Source of the DNA: Myxococcota bacterium | GTDB taxonomy: Bacteria > Myxococcota_A > Polyangia > HGW-17 | Direction: 5' to 3' | NCBI GenBank assembly: GCA_018821305.1 | Contig: JAHJMN010000185.1 | Location: 1 to 36,239, forward strand | Length of the DNA: 36,239 nucleotides | Shown here: positions 16,022-24,426 of the stretch, piece by piece | Numbering within the stretch: the first letter of the stretch is position 1 | Layout of the letters: each line of letters opens with the position of its first letter | Translations under genes and position numbers: made by a program | Notes under the pieces: generated by a model | Told to the model about the DNA's origin: nothing | Seen by the model: the letters and a program-made list of their open reading frames with translations, nothing else | The model's database searches: none

Positions 16022-16510
16022 TTATGCTTTTATTATCAAATTCGATTCCGCATCAAGAGCTTCATTAGCTGCGCGGTAGAACTCAAACCACATTTTCTTA
16101 AGTGGTGCGCGGGTTCCGTCGAAGTCATCGATAATGTCTTCATCTTCGTCATCCATAATGTCTTCTTCATCCTCATCGGGAGGAGAATCCGGATCATCGA
16201 TTCCAAGCTCATCCTGAAGGTTTTCGAGAGCTTCAATTAATGATTGAAGACTTCCTATACGAATTTCGCCAAAGGGAAGAACTTCAGAAAACAGCCCGGG
16301 AATATAGATATCCGCTGCAGCATGTTCCTCATCAAGGCTATCCATGAACTCCGAAAGAATGTCATCTTCCACTTCTCCTTCTATTCCCTGATCCAGGTCG
16401 TCATTCTGCTCCCTTAGGGCTACCCCAAGCCTTCCGAGCTCATTTTCAAGGGATTCAATGTCATTTTCCTTCATAACATCTGAAAGCGGTGAAATTTTGA
16501 ATATTGCCAT
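16022..16510 (-). CDS. Highly acidic small protein, first gene of the TGT-like operon
   Basis: 162 aa using the ATG at 16510, which has GGAG eight bases upstream and opens MAIFKISPLSDVMKEND. It is strongly acidic with a low-complexity Asp/Glu run near residues 105-130 (PDEDEEDIMDDEDEDIIDD). The ends are more ordered (LFSEVLPFGEIRIGSLQSLIEALENLQDEL and LKKMWFEFYRAANEALDAE). It could be a nucleic-acid mimic or a partner for a basic protein; that is inference from charge and operon position. Its stop lies 14 bp before the next start. No family recognised. Confidence 0.75.
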   Translation of the reverse strand: MAIFKISPLSDVMKENDIESLENELGRLGVALREQNDDLDQGIEGEVEDDILSEFMDSLDEEHAAADIYIPGLFSEVLPFGEIRIGSLQSLIEALENLQDELGIDDPDSPPDEDEEDIMDDEDEDIIDDFDGTRAPLKKMWFEFYRAANEALDAESNLIIKA

Positions 16511-16633
16511 TTTCTTACTCCGAGGTTGCAATTGAGCAGAGTGCTCATCAAATCCATTTGCAACAACTGGCCAGGATGTCAAGCTGATTTAATCAGTGCT
16601 CTTTTATTTTATTTTCAGGCAAGTGATTAAAAA

Positions 16634-16661
16634 ATTGTAATTATTGATTTTATTATTTCAA
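16634..16661 (-). promoter_or_regulatory. Possible promoter for the TGT-like operon
   Basis: Read on the minus strand: TTGAAA (16661-16656), a 16-bp spacer and TACAAT (16639-16634). This gives a leader of about 120 nt that contains a 6-bp inverted repeat at 16584-16596. Confidence 0.4.
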
Positions 16662-16814
16662 AGCAAGAACACCCTATTTTGCATTTTTTTTTCAGAATTT
16701 GTCTTAGTCCCTTTAGAGGAAGCCCACATTTGAAAAGCATTTCATCACTCCCACCCTGAAAACCGCCGGGGCAAAAGACCCAGAATGACGAATTTCCCTG
16801 TCTGTTTTATGAGG

Positions 16815-16843
16815 TTGAAAATTCCTTGAACATAAAATATACT
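16815..16843 (+). promoter_or_regulatory. Sigma70-type promoter for the lipoprotein gene at 16870
   Basis: TTGAAA (16815-16820), an exact 17-bp spacer and TATACT (16838-16843). Transcription would begin about 20 bp before the start codon, and the ribosome site GAAAGGG follows immediately. This is the best promoter match in the window. Confidence 0.6.
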
Positions 16844-16869
16844 CTTGAACTTCAGAAAGGGTTAATACC

Positions 16870-18891
16870 ATGAAAATAAAAACAGGATTTCTCACAGTAA
16901 TAATTTTTACTTTATTATCATTCAGTTGCACCGGAGGCAAGAAAAAGGGAGATGGCGATCAGACAGTTCCCCCAAAACTTCCCCCTAAAAACGACACAAC
17001 GGTAACCAATAATCAACCACCGGTGGAAGCTGATATTAATGAACTTCCGCAGACAATTTCGCCTGAAGCTTTTCACCAGATGCTCAAGGAAGTTTACGTA
17101 GTTAAACATCCGGATCGTCTCCTTGATTTCATTTCCGCCCCCAAAGGAAACCTGATTTCAATACCAAGTGCCCTAACAGGTCAGGCAAACATTTTACTTA
17201 AGAGAATGTTCACATATCGGGCATTTCTCAAAAGTCAGGCCTATATGGCGGGTACCGGGATTGAAGAACTTCTCCGCGACGCCGTTGCCGATACAACTGG
17301 ACTTGGAAACGGGTTCAAAACTTTCAAAATCAAGGGTAAATCCGGTTTAAGTATCTACATTGACTACAATGCAGAATCCACAATCCATCGCAGACTTGTA
17401 AACAATCACTACGGCACATTCGTCAAAAAACCCTGGGGTGGCTATATCGACAACAAAGGCAATCTCAACAAAAAAGACCAGCCTCGCGTTTACATTATGA
17501 TGGAAGGCAAATCTCTCTATATTTCAATAGATCCGGCCCTCATTAACCCCATGAAAAACTACATTAAAGCCTCTGCAGATTATGCTATTGCCGACCTTAA
17601 CATAGGTGGTGCACTTTATGGAAAGCAGCGTAGACTGGCGAGATCATTAAGCAGAGAAATGAGGGATGTACCCTTCGGAAACAAATTAAACTTCCGCACA
17701 TTCCTCCACGACATTCTAAACATAACCGTAGGTGGTGGTTTGAAAAACAACAATGGTCTCCTCATAATGGAAGCTGTTTTCAATAAAAACGTAAAAAGCA
17801 GTGTTTCAAAAGCCATCCTTAAACCCAGAAGCGTTGAAGACCTCGGCAAATTCATGCGTCCGGACACCATGATTTTCTTCGTGGATAAAACCGATTATTC
17901 AACTCTTACCCGTTACGTAAAAATGCTGTCTCAGGCATTCCCCATGTTCAAGGCCAAAATCGACCACATCGGTGATAAAAAAGAAAAAGCAAACGCTCTC
18001 AAGCTGGTAGCAATGATTGAAGATTTCCACAAAAATACCATGGTAATGATGGATAATCTCGGTACGTCCACTTATTTCCAGTCACGCATTTTCAAAAAGA
18101 AAAGCGTTTTCAGTGGCGGCTTTGAATTAAAAGACGCTTCTAAAGCGAAAGAAGTTCTTGAAGCGACTAAAAAACTCGCTGATATTACAAATCCTGCCCG
18201 TTGGGTAAATCTTCTCGATAAAAATGCTAAAAGAGAAATAGGCTGGGTTAAAGATTTCTACTCAATCCGCACAGCAAAAACCAAAATTCTTAAAAACGAT
18301 GCTCTTATCGTAACAATTACCCTGAACTGGAATAAAATCCCCAATCAGGTATTCCCGGATCGAGCTGTTTTAAAGAAATTTGAATCCTTCTACGGAAAAC
18401 GCCTTGAGTTCAGATACATGGTAGACGGCAACTTCATACATGCAGTTTACGGAACCGACTGGAACAACGAGCTCAAGTTCCTTGTTGCTAAAAAAGGCAA
18501 GTTCCCTACGGATTGCAAGTTTGCTGGAAAAAACATCAATTCCTTCGGTGGACTTAACATGTCTCAGTTTGCCTCCTGGATTTATGAATATGCCAAGGAT
18601 TTAGGTTATCTCTCAAAGAAAATCGACAGTACTGAAGTTGGTAAAGAAACCCTCAATGCTTTCAAATCCCTTGCAACTACTTCCTGGATTATTGGTCGTA
18701 TTGAAACAAATACCAGAGTAAATTCATCAATTTACAAGCTTAAAATCCCTAGAGCATTAGTCGATTTATCCTGGCTTGGTGCAAAATGGTACTATGTTGC
18801 GGTAAGTAATCCATCTGCAATTATGAATCCTCAAGGCCCTCAAGGGGCAAAAATGAAGAAAACCCCTAACAGAGCAAAGAAAACTCGCTGA
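16870..18891 (+). CDS. Large lipoprotein of unknown function
   Basis: 673 aa. The N-terminus MKIKTGFLTVIIFTLLSFSC has a lipobox (SFSC) at about residue 20, followed by a Lys/Gly/Pro/Thr linker with KKKGDGDQ and PPKLPPKND. The large globular part is basic (pairs of Lys throughout) with alternating strand and helix segments; GFELKDASKAKEVLEATKKLADI near 417 is the kind of helix seen in DUF3352-like extracytoplasmic proteins, but I cannot confirm that. The C-terminus is a basic tail (GAKMKKTPNRAKKTR). It has a strong promoter and an AAAGGG ribosome site, suggesting good expression. It is followed by a small beta-barrel gene on the same strand. Confidence 0.85.
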   Translation: MKIKTGFLTVIIFTLLSFSCTGGKKKGDGDQTVPPKLPPKNDTTVTNNQPPVEADINELPQTISPEAFHQMLKEVYVVKHPDRLLDFISAPKGNLISIPSALTGQANILLKRMFTYRAFLKSQAYMAGTGIEELLRDAVADTTGLGNGFKTFKIKGKSGLSIYIDYNAESTIHRRLVNNHYGTFVKKPWGGYIDNKGNLNKKDQPRVYIMMEGKSLYISIDPALINPMKNYIKASADYAIADLNIGGALYGKQRRLARSLSREMRDVPFGNKLNFRTFLHDILNITVGGGLKNNNGLLIMEAVFNKNVKSSVSKAILKPRSVEDLGKFMRPDTMIFFVDKTDYSTLTRYVKMLSQAFPMFKAKIDHIGDKKEKANALKLVAMIEDFHKNTMVMMDNLGTSTYFQSRIFKKKSVFSGGFELKDASKAKEVLEATKKLADITNPARWVNLLDKNAKREIGWVKDFYSIRTAKTKILKNDALIVTITLNWNKIPNQVFPDRAVLKKFESFYGKRLEFRYMVDGNFIHAVYGTDWNNELKFLVAKKGKFPTDCKFAGKNINSFGGLNMSQFASWIYEYAKDLGYLSKKIDSTEVGKETLNAFKSLATTSWIIGRIETNTRVNSSIYKLKIPRALVDLSWLGAKWYYVAVSNPSAIMNPQGPQGAKMKKTPNRAKKTR

Positions 18892-18906
18892 TCTTTACTG
18901 TTTTCG

Positions 18907-18957
18907 GTTTTGAAAGTCCTGAACCGACTTCGGTAAATTCCATGGAATTTTCAAAAC
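18907..18957. other. Nested palindrome before the gene at 18986
   Basis: Outer arms GTTTTGAAA (18907-18915) and TTTCAAAAC (18949-18957) enclose the perfect 16-bp palindrome AAATTCCATGGAATTT (18935-18950). It lies 16 bp after the upstream stop and could be an attenuator, terminator or protein-binding site. No T-run follows, so a simple terminator is less likely. Confidence 0.4.
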
Positions 18958-18985
18958 TGGAACCAAAAACGCACTCCTGATTTCA

Positions 18986-19477
18986 ATGAAAACTGTACTT
19001 TCCATTCTATTTTTCACATGTATAATCATACCTTCGGCGGTGTCGGCCCAGTCTAAAAACATTTTTGTTTTTGAGGGAGGCTCTCACATTCCGGATCCCG
19101 GTGCCAGGGTTTCTGCCCGGTATGCTCATCTCTTTAATGATTCCTGGAGTATGGAACTGGGTGGCTTATATTTCAATTCCAGCGATGAACTCGCAGGAAA
19201 TGCCGCCGGTATCGTTCGACTGGTCTATACCGTGGATTTTCTCAGTATCATCCCATCCTTGTTCGTATCAGTTCTTGGGGGTTGGAACATCACTAACTCC
19301 AAGTCCTTTGCGGGTTTCGATTATGGTCTGAACGTTGATTATCTGTATTCAAGAAAACTCAGATTTGGAATAACCCTTGGTGGGCAGAGTGTTTCAGGTT
19401 TTGAATCGGAAGATGCGGTAAAAAGCTCATTTTTCTTCACCTTGGGAATCCGAATCACTACTGGGGATGAGTGGTAA
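18986..19477 (+). CDS. Small predicted outer-membrane beta-barrel protein
   Basis: 163 aa with Sec signal MKTVLSILFFTCIIIPSAVSAQ (cleavage near 22). Eight or so alternating strands follow (for example ARVSARYAHLFNDSWSMELGGLYF, LNVDYLYSRKLRFGITLGGQ and SSFFFTLGIRITTG), matching an OmpA/OmpW-sized barrel. It ends GDEW, close to the terminal aromatic expected for outer-membrane insertion. Its last 20 bases overlap the 3' end of the convergent histidine kinase gene. A nested palindrome lies in the leader. Function unknown. Confidence 0.75.
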   Translation: MKTVLSILFFTCIIIPSAVSAQSKNIFVFEGGSHIPDPGARVSARYAHLFNDSWSMELGGLYFNSSDELAGNAAGIVRLVYTVDFLSIIPSLFVSVLGGWNITNSKSFAGFDYGLNVDYLYSRKLRFGITLGGQSVSGFESEDAVKSSFFFTLGIRITTGDEW

Positions 19478-21830
19478 GTTTAAGTACCATCTGACACAAA
19501 ACTTCAATATCAAATGGTTTCTGCAAAAATTCCACCAGGGGACCTCGATTGATGGGCATTGCCATTTCTGATTCACAATATCCTGAAATAAAAATTACCG
19601 GCATTTGTGGATATTTCTTTTTCAGTTGCTCGTAAAATTCTGGCCCGGACATCCCCGGCATAACAACATCACTTACAATTAGATTTACTGGCTTTTCACT
19701 ATTTTCAATATAATAAAGAGCACTTACGCCGGAAGACATGGATGTGACCGTGAAGTTTTTTCTTTTCAGGACATTTTCAATAAATCGAATTACATTCCGG
19801 TCATCTTCTAAAACCAGAATATGCTGCCCCTGACCTTTCGGACAAGTGGATAATTCACTGGAATTTGCTGCGCATGGTGCAGTATCAGTTTCTCTGGGGA
19901 AATATACCGTAAAACTTGTGCCTTTTCCGGGACTTGTATTAACCTGAATATCTCCACGGTGCTGCTTTATTATGCCATAAACCGTTGCAAGGCCGAGCCC
20001 TGTCCCGGAGCCTTTGGGTTTAGTTGTATAGAAAGGCTCAAAAATATGAGGAAGAACGTCTGAAGGTATCCCGGAACCGGAATCATTGACGGAAACAAAC
20101 GCAAATTCACCGGTTTGGGTTCCCTGAGGGTTAGTAAAATCACCGGATCTGATGACAATGGAGCCGGATTGCTTGATTGCATCCTGAGCATTTACAATTA
20201 AATTGATTAAAACCTGTTCAAACCGCACGGCATCAACGGAACTTACAAGGGGAAACGACGAGAGATCAAAAGTAATTTCAATATTCTCTCTGACTGTCCT
20301 CCGAATAAGATTTTCCATGTTTTTAATAAGGATATTGAGGTCCAGTTTCTGCTCACTGAGAATCTGCTTGCGACCGAAAGCAAGAATCTGTCGGAGTAAA
20401 TCTCGACTTTTAAGTGAAGCATTCTTGATTTCTTTCACCGCCTCGTGGTGGGGAGATCCAGGAGTCATTTCATCCAGAAGTATCTCGGCAAACCCCAAAA
20501 CCGGCACAAGCAAATTATTGAGATCATGAGCAATTCCACCAGCAAGTCGCCCAATACTTTCTATTTTCTGCGCCTGACGGTATTCCTCTTCCAGTTGGTC
20601 TTTCTGTTTTTTCAGGCTCATTTTTTCGGTAATATCTTCAACAATTCCTTCTAAAAAAGCCTTCTTTCCTTCAGAGTCCGTTTCTATTCTTGTAATTATA
20701 TTAGCAATAATAGTGGTTCCATTACGCTTTTTGAGATTTACTTCATAACTTACCATATTATCTGTATTTGAATTATCGATAACACTATCACGTATCTGCG
20801 GGTCAGCATAGATGTCCTCACGGATATTATTAACATTATTGATAAATTCCTGAGGATTTTCCCAACCAAGCATTCGCGCGAGAGCCGGATTTGCATCCAG
20901 AAGTCGGCCTTCCACGGTAGTACGGAAAATACCGACGGGACTGTTTTCAAAAAAAGCGCGATATTTTTCTTCACTTATCCTGAGGGCTGTTTGATGGCGC
21001 CTTGTTTCGGTTATATCCGTACTTATTCCACTCATGGCAACAGGCTCGCCGTTTTCACCGTAAACAAGGTTTGTACGGCAATCGAGAATAACCATTTCAC
21101 CGGCATCATTCTCATTTACCACTTCTCCGCGCCAGAATCCGTTTTTTAATGTTGACTCTATAATTTCCGATTGACGCAGCTGCCCATCGGAATCCGGATT
21201 ATAACCGGTAACAGATCTGCCTCCGAGGTCATCTCTGTTTAAGTGCATGAAATCCGAAACTGCTTTATTGACCCACTTGATTTGCCCGTTTAAGTCCGTG
21301 ACTGTTATAAAATCTCTTATCTGATCAAGTACTTCAACTCTGAATGCATTCTCCGCATCGATTTTCCGCGCTTCGGTAATATCAATAAACGCACCTTCGA
21401 GGTATTTTACCATCCCACCAGAGTCATATACTGCTTTTCCCCTTTCGGTAATCCAGCGTATTTCCTTATTTCCGGTCACAATACGATAACTTATTTCCCA
21501 GGGGTTAAACTCATCAATTGCTCTTTGCACAGCGTCCCGCACAGCTTCCCTGTCTTCTACAAAAATCAAGTCTACAAAAGAAACAGCATTATTTTCAAGA
21601 ATATCTTCTGAGCAGTAGCCGAAAATTCCTTCGCAATCACCCACCAGACTCACCATAGTCCAGGCATCGTCATTGAGGCAACGATAGATTATGCCCCGGG
21701 CAAGTTTTAAAACGAGCTCCAATTGACTTAAATCCTGATAAACACCCAGGTTGCTGGATTCAATCACGGATTCAAGGTAACTGCACCTGCTTTTCAATTG
21801 TTCCAGTTCTGCTTGAAGATCTTTACTCAT
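19458..21830 (-). CDS. Triple-PAS hybrid sensor histidine kinase with receiver domain
   Basis: 790 aa and apparently soluble. A short coiled start (LQAELEQLKSRCSYLESVIESS) is followed by three PAS domains at about 35-155, 165-282 and 285-405, each ending in the PAC-like (A/E)DITE motif. The dimerisation/phosphoacceptor domain has RLAGGIAHDLNNLLVPVLGF with the conserved His. The ATPase domain shows NLIVNAQDAI (N box), DSGSGIP (G1) and GSGTGLGLATVYGI (G2). The C-terminal receiver (about 668-788) has LEDD, the phosphoacceptor Asp in LIVSDVVMPGMSG, and the terminal KPF. It senses an intracellular signal through its PAS domains and passes phosphate internally. No cognate regulator is adjacent, so it is an orphan. 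Confidence 0.95.
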   Translation of the reverse strand: MSKDLQAELEQLKSRCSYLESVIESSNLGVYQDLSQLELVLKLARGIIYRCLNDDAWTMVSLVGDCEGIFGYCSEDILENNAVSFVDLIFVEDREAVRDAVQRAIDEFNPWEISYRIVTGNKEIRWITERGKAVYDSGGMVKYLEGAFIDITEARKIDAENAFRVEVLDQIRDFITVTDLNGQIKWVNKAVSDFMHLNRDDLGGRSVTGYNPDSDGQLRQSEIIESTLKNGFWRGEVVNENDAGEMVILDCRTNLVYGENGEPVAMSGISTDITETRRHQTALRISEEKYRAFFENSPVGIFRTTVEGRLLDANPALARMLGWENPQEFINNVNNIREDIYADPQIRDSVIDNSNTDNMVSYEVNLKKRNGTTIIANIITRIETDSEGKKAFLEGIVEDITEKMSLKKQKDQLEEEYRQAQKIESIGRLAGGIAHDLNNLLVPVLGFAEILLDEMTPGSPHHEAVKEIKNASLKSRDLLRQILAFGRKQILSEQKLDLNILIKNMENLIRRTVRENIEITFDLSSFPLVSSVDAVRFEQVLINLIVNAQDAIKQSGSIVIRSGDFTNPQGTQTGEFAFVSVNDSGSGIPSDVLPHIFEPFYTTKPKGSGTGLGLATVYGIIKQHRGDIQVNTSPGKGTSFTVYFPRETDTAPCAANSSELSTCPKGQGQHILVLEDDRNVIRFIENVLKRKNFTVTSMSSGVSALYYIENSEKPVNLIVSDVVMPGMSGPEFYEQLKKKYPQMPVIFISGYCESEMAMPINRGPLVEFLQKPFDIEVLCQMVLKLTTHPQ

Positions 21831-22176
21831 TCGATGAGAAACTTTCTGGAAAAAACCTTTTTGTTTAAATTGATTACCACACTTTCTATCGGATAAAAAG
21901 CCGCAATTTTAAGTCTATGAGTGCTTTTCCCGGGCATTTTTTATTGAAAATTAATCAACGAAACATATTTTTTTTTATTAACCACCTTTAGTCATTAACC
22001 GTATTTTAATATAATCAACAACTTCCTGCTTCTTTTCACAAACACGCCAACGCAAGAGAAAAGTTGAATATTATTTTTTTTTCTGTAAATATCCGTCAAT
22101 AAAATCGCACTGGTTTTTTCTAGTGTGATTATTATGTCGTAATAACAGGGTTCAACCCTTTTGAAAGGAGATTTCA
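21831..22176. other. Divergent intergenic region
   Basis: 346 bp of AT-rich DNA between the histidine kinase (minus) and the PEVK lipoprotein (plus). Besides a promoter candidate at 22064-22091 it holds the small inverted repeats CACT...AGTG (around 22110-22127) and GGGTT-CAA-CCCTT (around 22148-22160), the latter just before the ribosome site. No gene is seen. Confidence 0.4.
22064..22091 (+). promoter_or_regulatory. Possible promoter for the PEVK lipoprotein
   Basis: TTGAAT (22064-22069), a 16-bp T-rich spacer and TAAATA (22086-22091). The leader would be about 80 nt with a short hairpin next to the ribosome site GAAAGGAG. Confidence 0.4.
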
Positions 22177-22953
22177 ATGAAAAATTTATTCGTACTCGTA
22201 TCTGTAATGGCACTGGCTTTCACCGGCTGCAAAAAAGGCAAAGAAGAAAAGAAAGTTGAAAACAAACCAGTAAAGCCGGACGTAATGAAACCGGAAGTTA
22301 AGAAACCGGAAGAGAAAAAACCCGAAGTTAAAAAACCCGAAGTAAAGAAACCCGAAGAGAAAAAACCCGAAGTTAAGAAACCCGAAGAAAAGAAACCCGT
22401 AGTAGCAGTAGTTGTTCCCGCAGAAAAAGATATGCCCGAAACAATGTACCTCAGCTCCAAATTCGTAACTTCTGACAAGAAAATCAAAGACGACATCAAA
22501 AAACAGATGGAAGCTATGAACAAATTCATCGCTGGCTCCAAGGGCAAAATCAAATCAGTTGGCGCCCCTATGGTATGCTACTACAACAAAGATATGAAAA
22601 AACTTCAGGGAGAACTCTTCTTTGCAGTTGAAAAAGAATGCAAAGGCAAAGGCGCTATTAAATTCTCCAAAGTAAAAGCACGCAAAGTTCTCGCTATGGT
22701 TCACAAAGGACCCTACGAAAAACTTATGGACACCTACAATGCAATGACCAAGTTCGTAACCGAAAAGAAACTTGAAGTTGTAAAAGACCTCGCTTGCGAA
22801 GTTTATCAGAACGATCCTTCCAAAGTAAAACCTGAAGAACTCAAAACCGAAGTTTTCTTTGAAATCGCTCCTGCTAAAAAAGACGACAAAAAAGACGCTA
22901 AAAAAGACGCTAAAGCTCCCGCAGCTAAAAAACCCGTAGCAAAGAAGAAATAA
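22177..22953 (+). CDS. Lipoprotein with PEVK-rich linker and GyrI-like effector-binding domain
   Basis: 258 aa. The signal MKNLFVLVSVMALAFTGC gives a lipobox (FTGC, Cys 18). Residues of about 30-75 are an extended repeat of KPEVKKPEEK, which should span the periplasm or peptidoglycan. Residues of about 85-232 resemble the GyrI-like/effector-binding fold: TMYLSSKFVTSDKKIKDDIKKQMEAMNKFI, KVKARKVLAMVHKGPYEKLMDTYNAM (the typical (V/A)xxxHxGPYxxLxxxY segment) and LKTEVFFEIAPAKK. The tail is Lys/Ala/Asp low complexity. The ribosome site GAAAGGAG is strong and codon use is Lys-rich, suggesting an abundant envelope protein. The ligand is unknown; such domains bind hydrophobic or cyclic small molecules. 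Confidence 0.82.
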   Translation: MKNLFVLVSVMALAFTGCKKGKEEKKVENKPVKPDVMKPEVKKPEEKKPEVKKPEVKKPEEKKPEVKKPEEKKPVVAVVVPAEKDMPETMYLSSKFVTSDKKIKDDIKKQMEAMNKFIAGSKGKIKSVGAPMVCYYNKDMKKLQGELFFAVEKECKGKGAIKFSKVKARKVLAMVHKGPYEKLMDTYNAMTKFVTEKKLEVVKDLACEVYQNDPSKVKPEELKTEVFFEIAPAKKDDKKDAKKDAKAPAAKKPVAKKK

Positions 22954-23094
22954 TTTTTCTCCCCCCGCAGTCCTTTCTCTAAAAATTCCTACAATTAATA
23001 AAAATTAAATTGGCAAATAAACCCCCGCTGCCTTCAAAGTAAACACCCCTGTGGACCTGTGGACCCTGTTTCCCAGCTGACCGGCTTTTCAAAA

Positions 23095-24426
23095 TCAGGG
23101 TCTTATAAATCCTGCGACGGTTTCAAAGTGGTGAGAATCGGGGAACATGTCAAAACCTCTCAGCCTTGCCAGTTCAAAACCGCTGGTGGCGAGCAAATCC
23201 GTGTCCCGTTTGAGAGTAAAAGGATTGCAGCTCATGTAAATAATAAAATTTACATCCGAATCAACAATTGCCTCAACCGTTGCCCGGTCGAGACCACCCC
23301 TTGGTGGATTTACAACGATTACATCGAAACTTTTTGAATTGAGAATGTTATTAATGAGCCCACTGTCACCGGCATCCCCGGTGATGAAATTCACTTTCTT
23401 TGAAGATAATCGACCGGCGGAAGTTAAAAACGGATTTATCTCTAAAGCTGTAACATCAAAACCCGCCTCCGCAAGGGATATGGAAATCCCACCGCTTCCG
23501 GCAAAAATTTCAAAAACACTGCTTTTACCAACTGCAAGTTCGATTATGTACGAATATGCTTCAAACGCCACGCTGGAATTGGCCTGGGAAAAGGATACCG
23601 CATCACAGTATTGAAAACCGCCAGGCACGCTGACACGGACAAGTCTTTCCCCCGCAAGGAGGATTTCCTCTTTTCCCGCAAGACGGTTTGTCTTTTCCGG
23701 GTTTATATTAAGACTTACCCCAATGACGCCATCTTTTCCCATGAGAGATTTCATATCCTCAATGATGCCGGGAGAAGGCATCACAGCAGTTATGAACGTA
23801 ATTACAACCCCTTCCCCGCTTTTTAACATAACGGATCTCAGGATTCCTTCCCCTGTGGATTCATTATAGGCGGGAATTTGCGCAACTGTTTTCCTGAGTT
23901 CCGGCAAAACCCTTCGGATTTCGTCCGTCAGAATCACGCAGTCGAGCATTTCAAACACATCATGGCTGTCGGGTTTGTAGGACCCCAGAATCGTTTTGTC
24001 ATCAGGGCCGGCAGTGGCGATAAACTTGGCTTTTGAACGCCATCCATAGCGGTTCTTTGACGGCACAAACTCGGCATTGCGGTTGAAAAGCTCCCCGAGT
24101 AGTTTCTTTTTCAATTGAATCTGATAATTGTAATCAATAAATGCCCCTTCACACGACCCGCATTCCGTTACAAACGGACACAGCGGCGTAATCCGGTGGA
24201 TTGAAGGTTCATTCAGGTCCGCAATACGGCCAAACCCCCTCGGACTGTGCGATGAAACGGCATCTATCACAATATGGGCCACATCACCAGCTACGGCAAA
24301 AGGAACAGAAATCGCATAGCCACTACAGATGCAACTTCCCCTGAAATCATGGTTGTTTGCACTTATGTGTGTTTTGAGGCACTGCCCCGGAAGCTTTCTA
24401 CCAGCCTTCGTTTTCTTTGACTTCAT
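23095..24426 (-). CDS. Second TrmA/RlmD-family RNA (uracil-5)-methyltransferase
   Basis: 443 aa from the ATG at 24426 ([11 protein letters not shown]); another ATG seven codons upstream (24447) is equally possible, and neither has a clear ribosome site. A TRAM-type domain with SVPFAVAGDVAHIVI lies near 40-60. Four Cys suitable for a 4Fe-4S cluster are C83, C89, C92 (CPFVTECGSC) and C163. The SAM fold has VFEIFAGSGGISISLAEAG, the NPPRGGLD motif, MSCNPFTLKRD with catalytic Cys near 400, and FPDSHHFETV with the general base Glu near 435. It overlaps the spoVR 3' end, so it is part of or coupled to the prkA-yeaH-spoVR operon. Low similarity to the paralogue at 13973 suggests a different target uridine. 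Confidence 0.88.
   Translation of the reverse strand: MKSKKTKAGRKLPGQCLKTHISANNHDFRGSCICSGYAISVPFAVAGDVAHIVIDAVSSHSPRGFGRIADLNEPSIHRITPLCPFVTECGSCEGAFIDYNYQIQLKKKLLGELFNRNAEFVPSKNRYGWRSKAKFIATAGPDDKTILGSYKPDSHDVFEMLDCVILTDEIRRVLPELRKTVAQIPAYNESTGEGILRSVMLKSGEGVVITFITAVMPSPGIIEDMKSLMGKDGVIGVSLNINPEKTNRLAGKEEILLAGERLVRVSVPGGFQYCDAVSFSQANSSVAFEAYSYIIELAVGKSSVFEIFAGSGGISISLAEAGFDVTALEINPFLTSAGRLSSKKVNFITGDAGDSGLINNILNSKSFDVIVVNPPRGGLDRATVEAIVDSDVNFIIYMSCNPFTLKRDTDLLATSGFELARLRGFDMFPDSHHFETVAGFIRP

Larger units (their letters stand above)
16511..16869. other. Divergent promoter region between the TGT-like operon and a lipoprotein gene
   Basis: AT-rich 359-bp gap. It contains a minus-strand promoter candidate (16634-16661), a plus-strand promoter (16815-16843), and the inverted repeat CTGATT-T-AATCAG (16584-16596), which lies in the leader of the minus-strand operon and could be an operator. 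No gene is seen. Confidence 0.5.
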
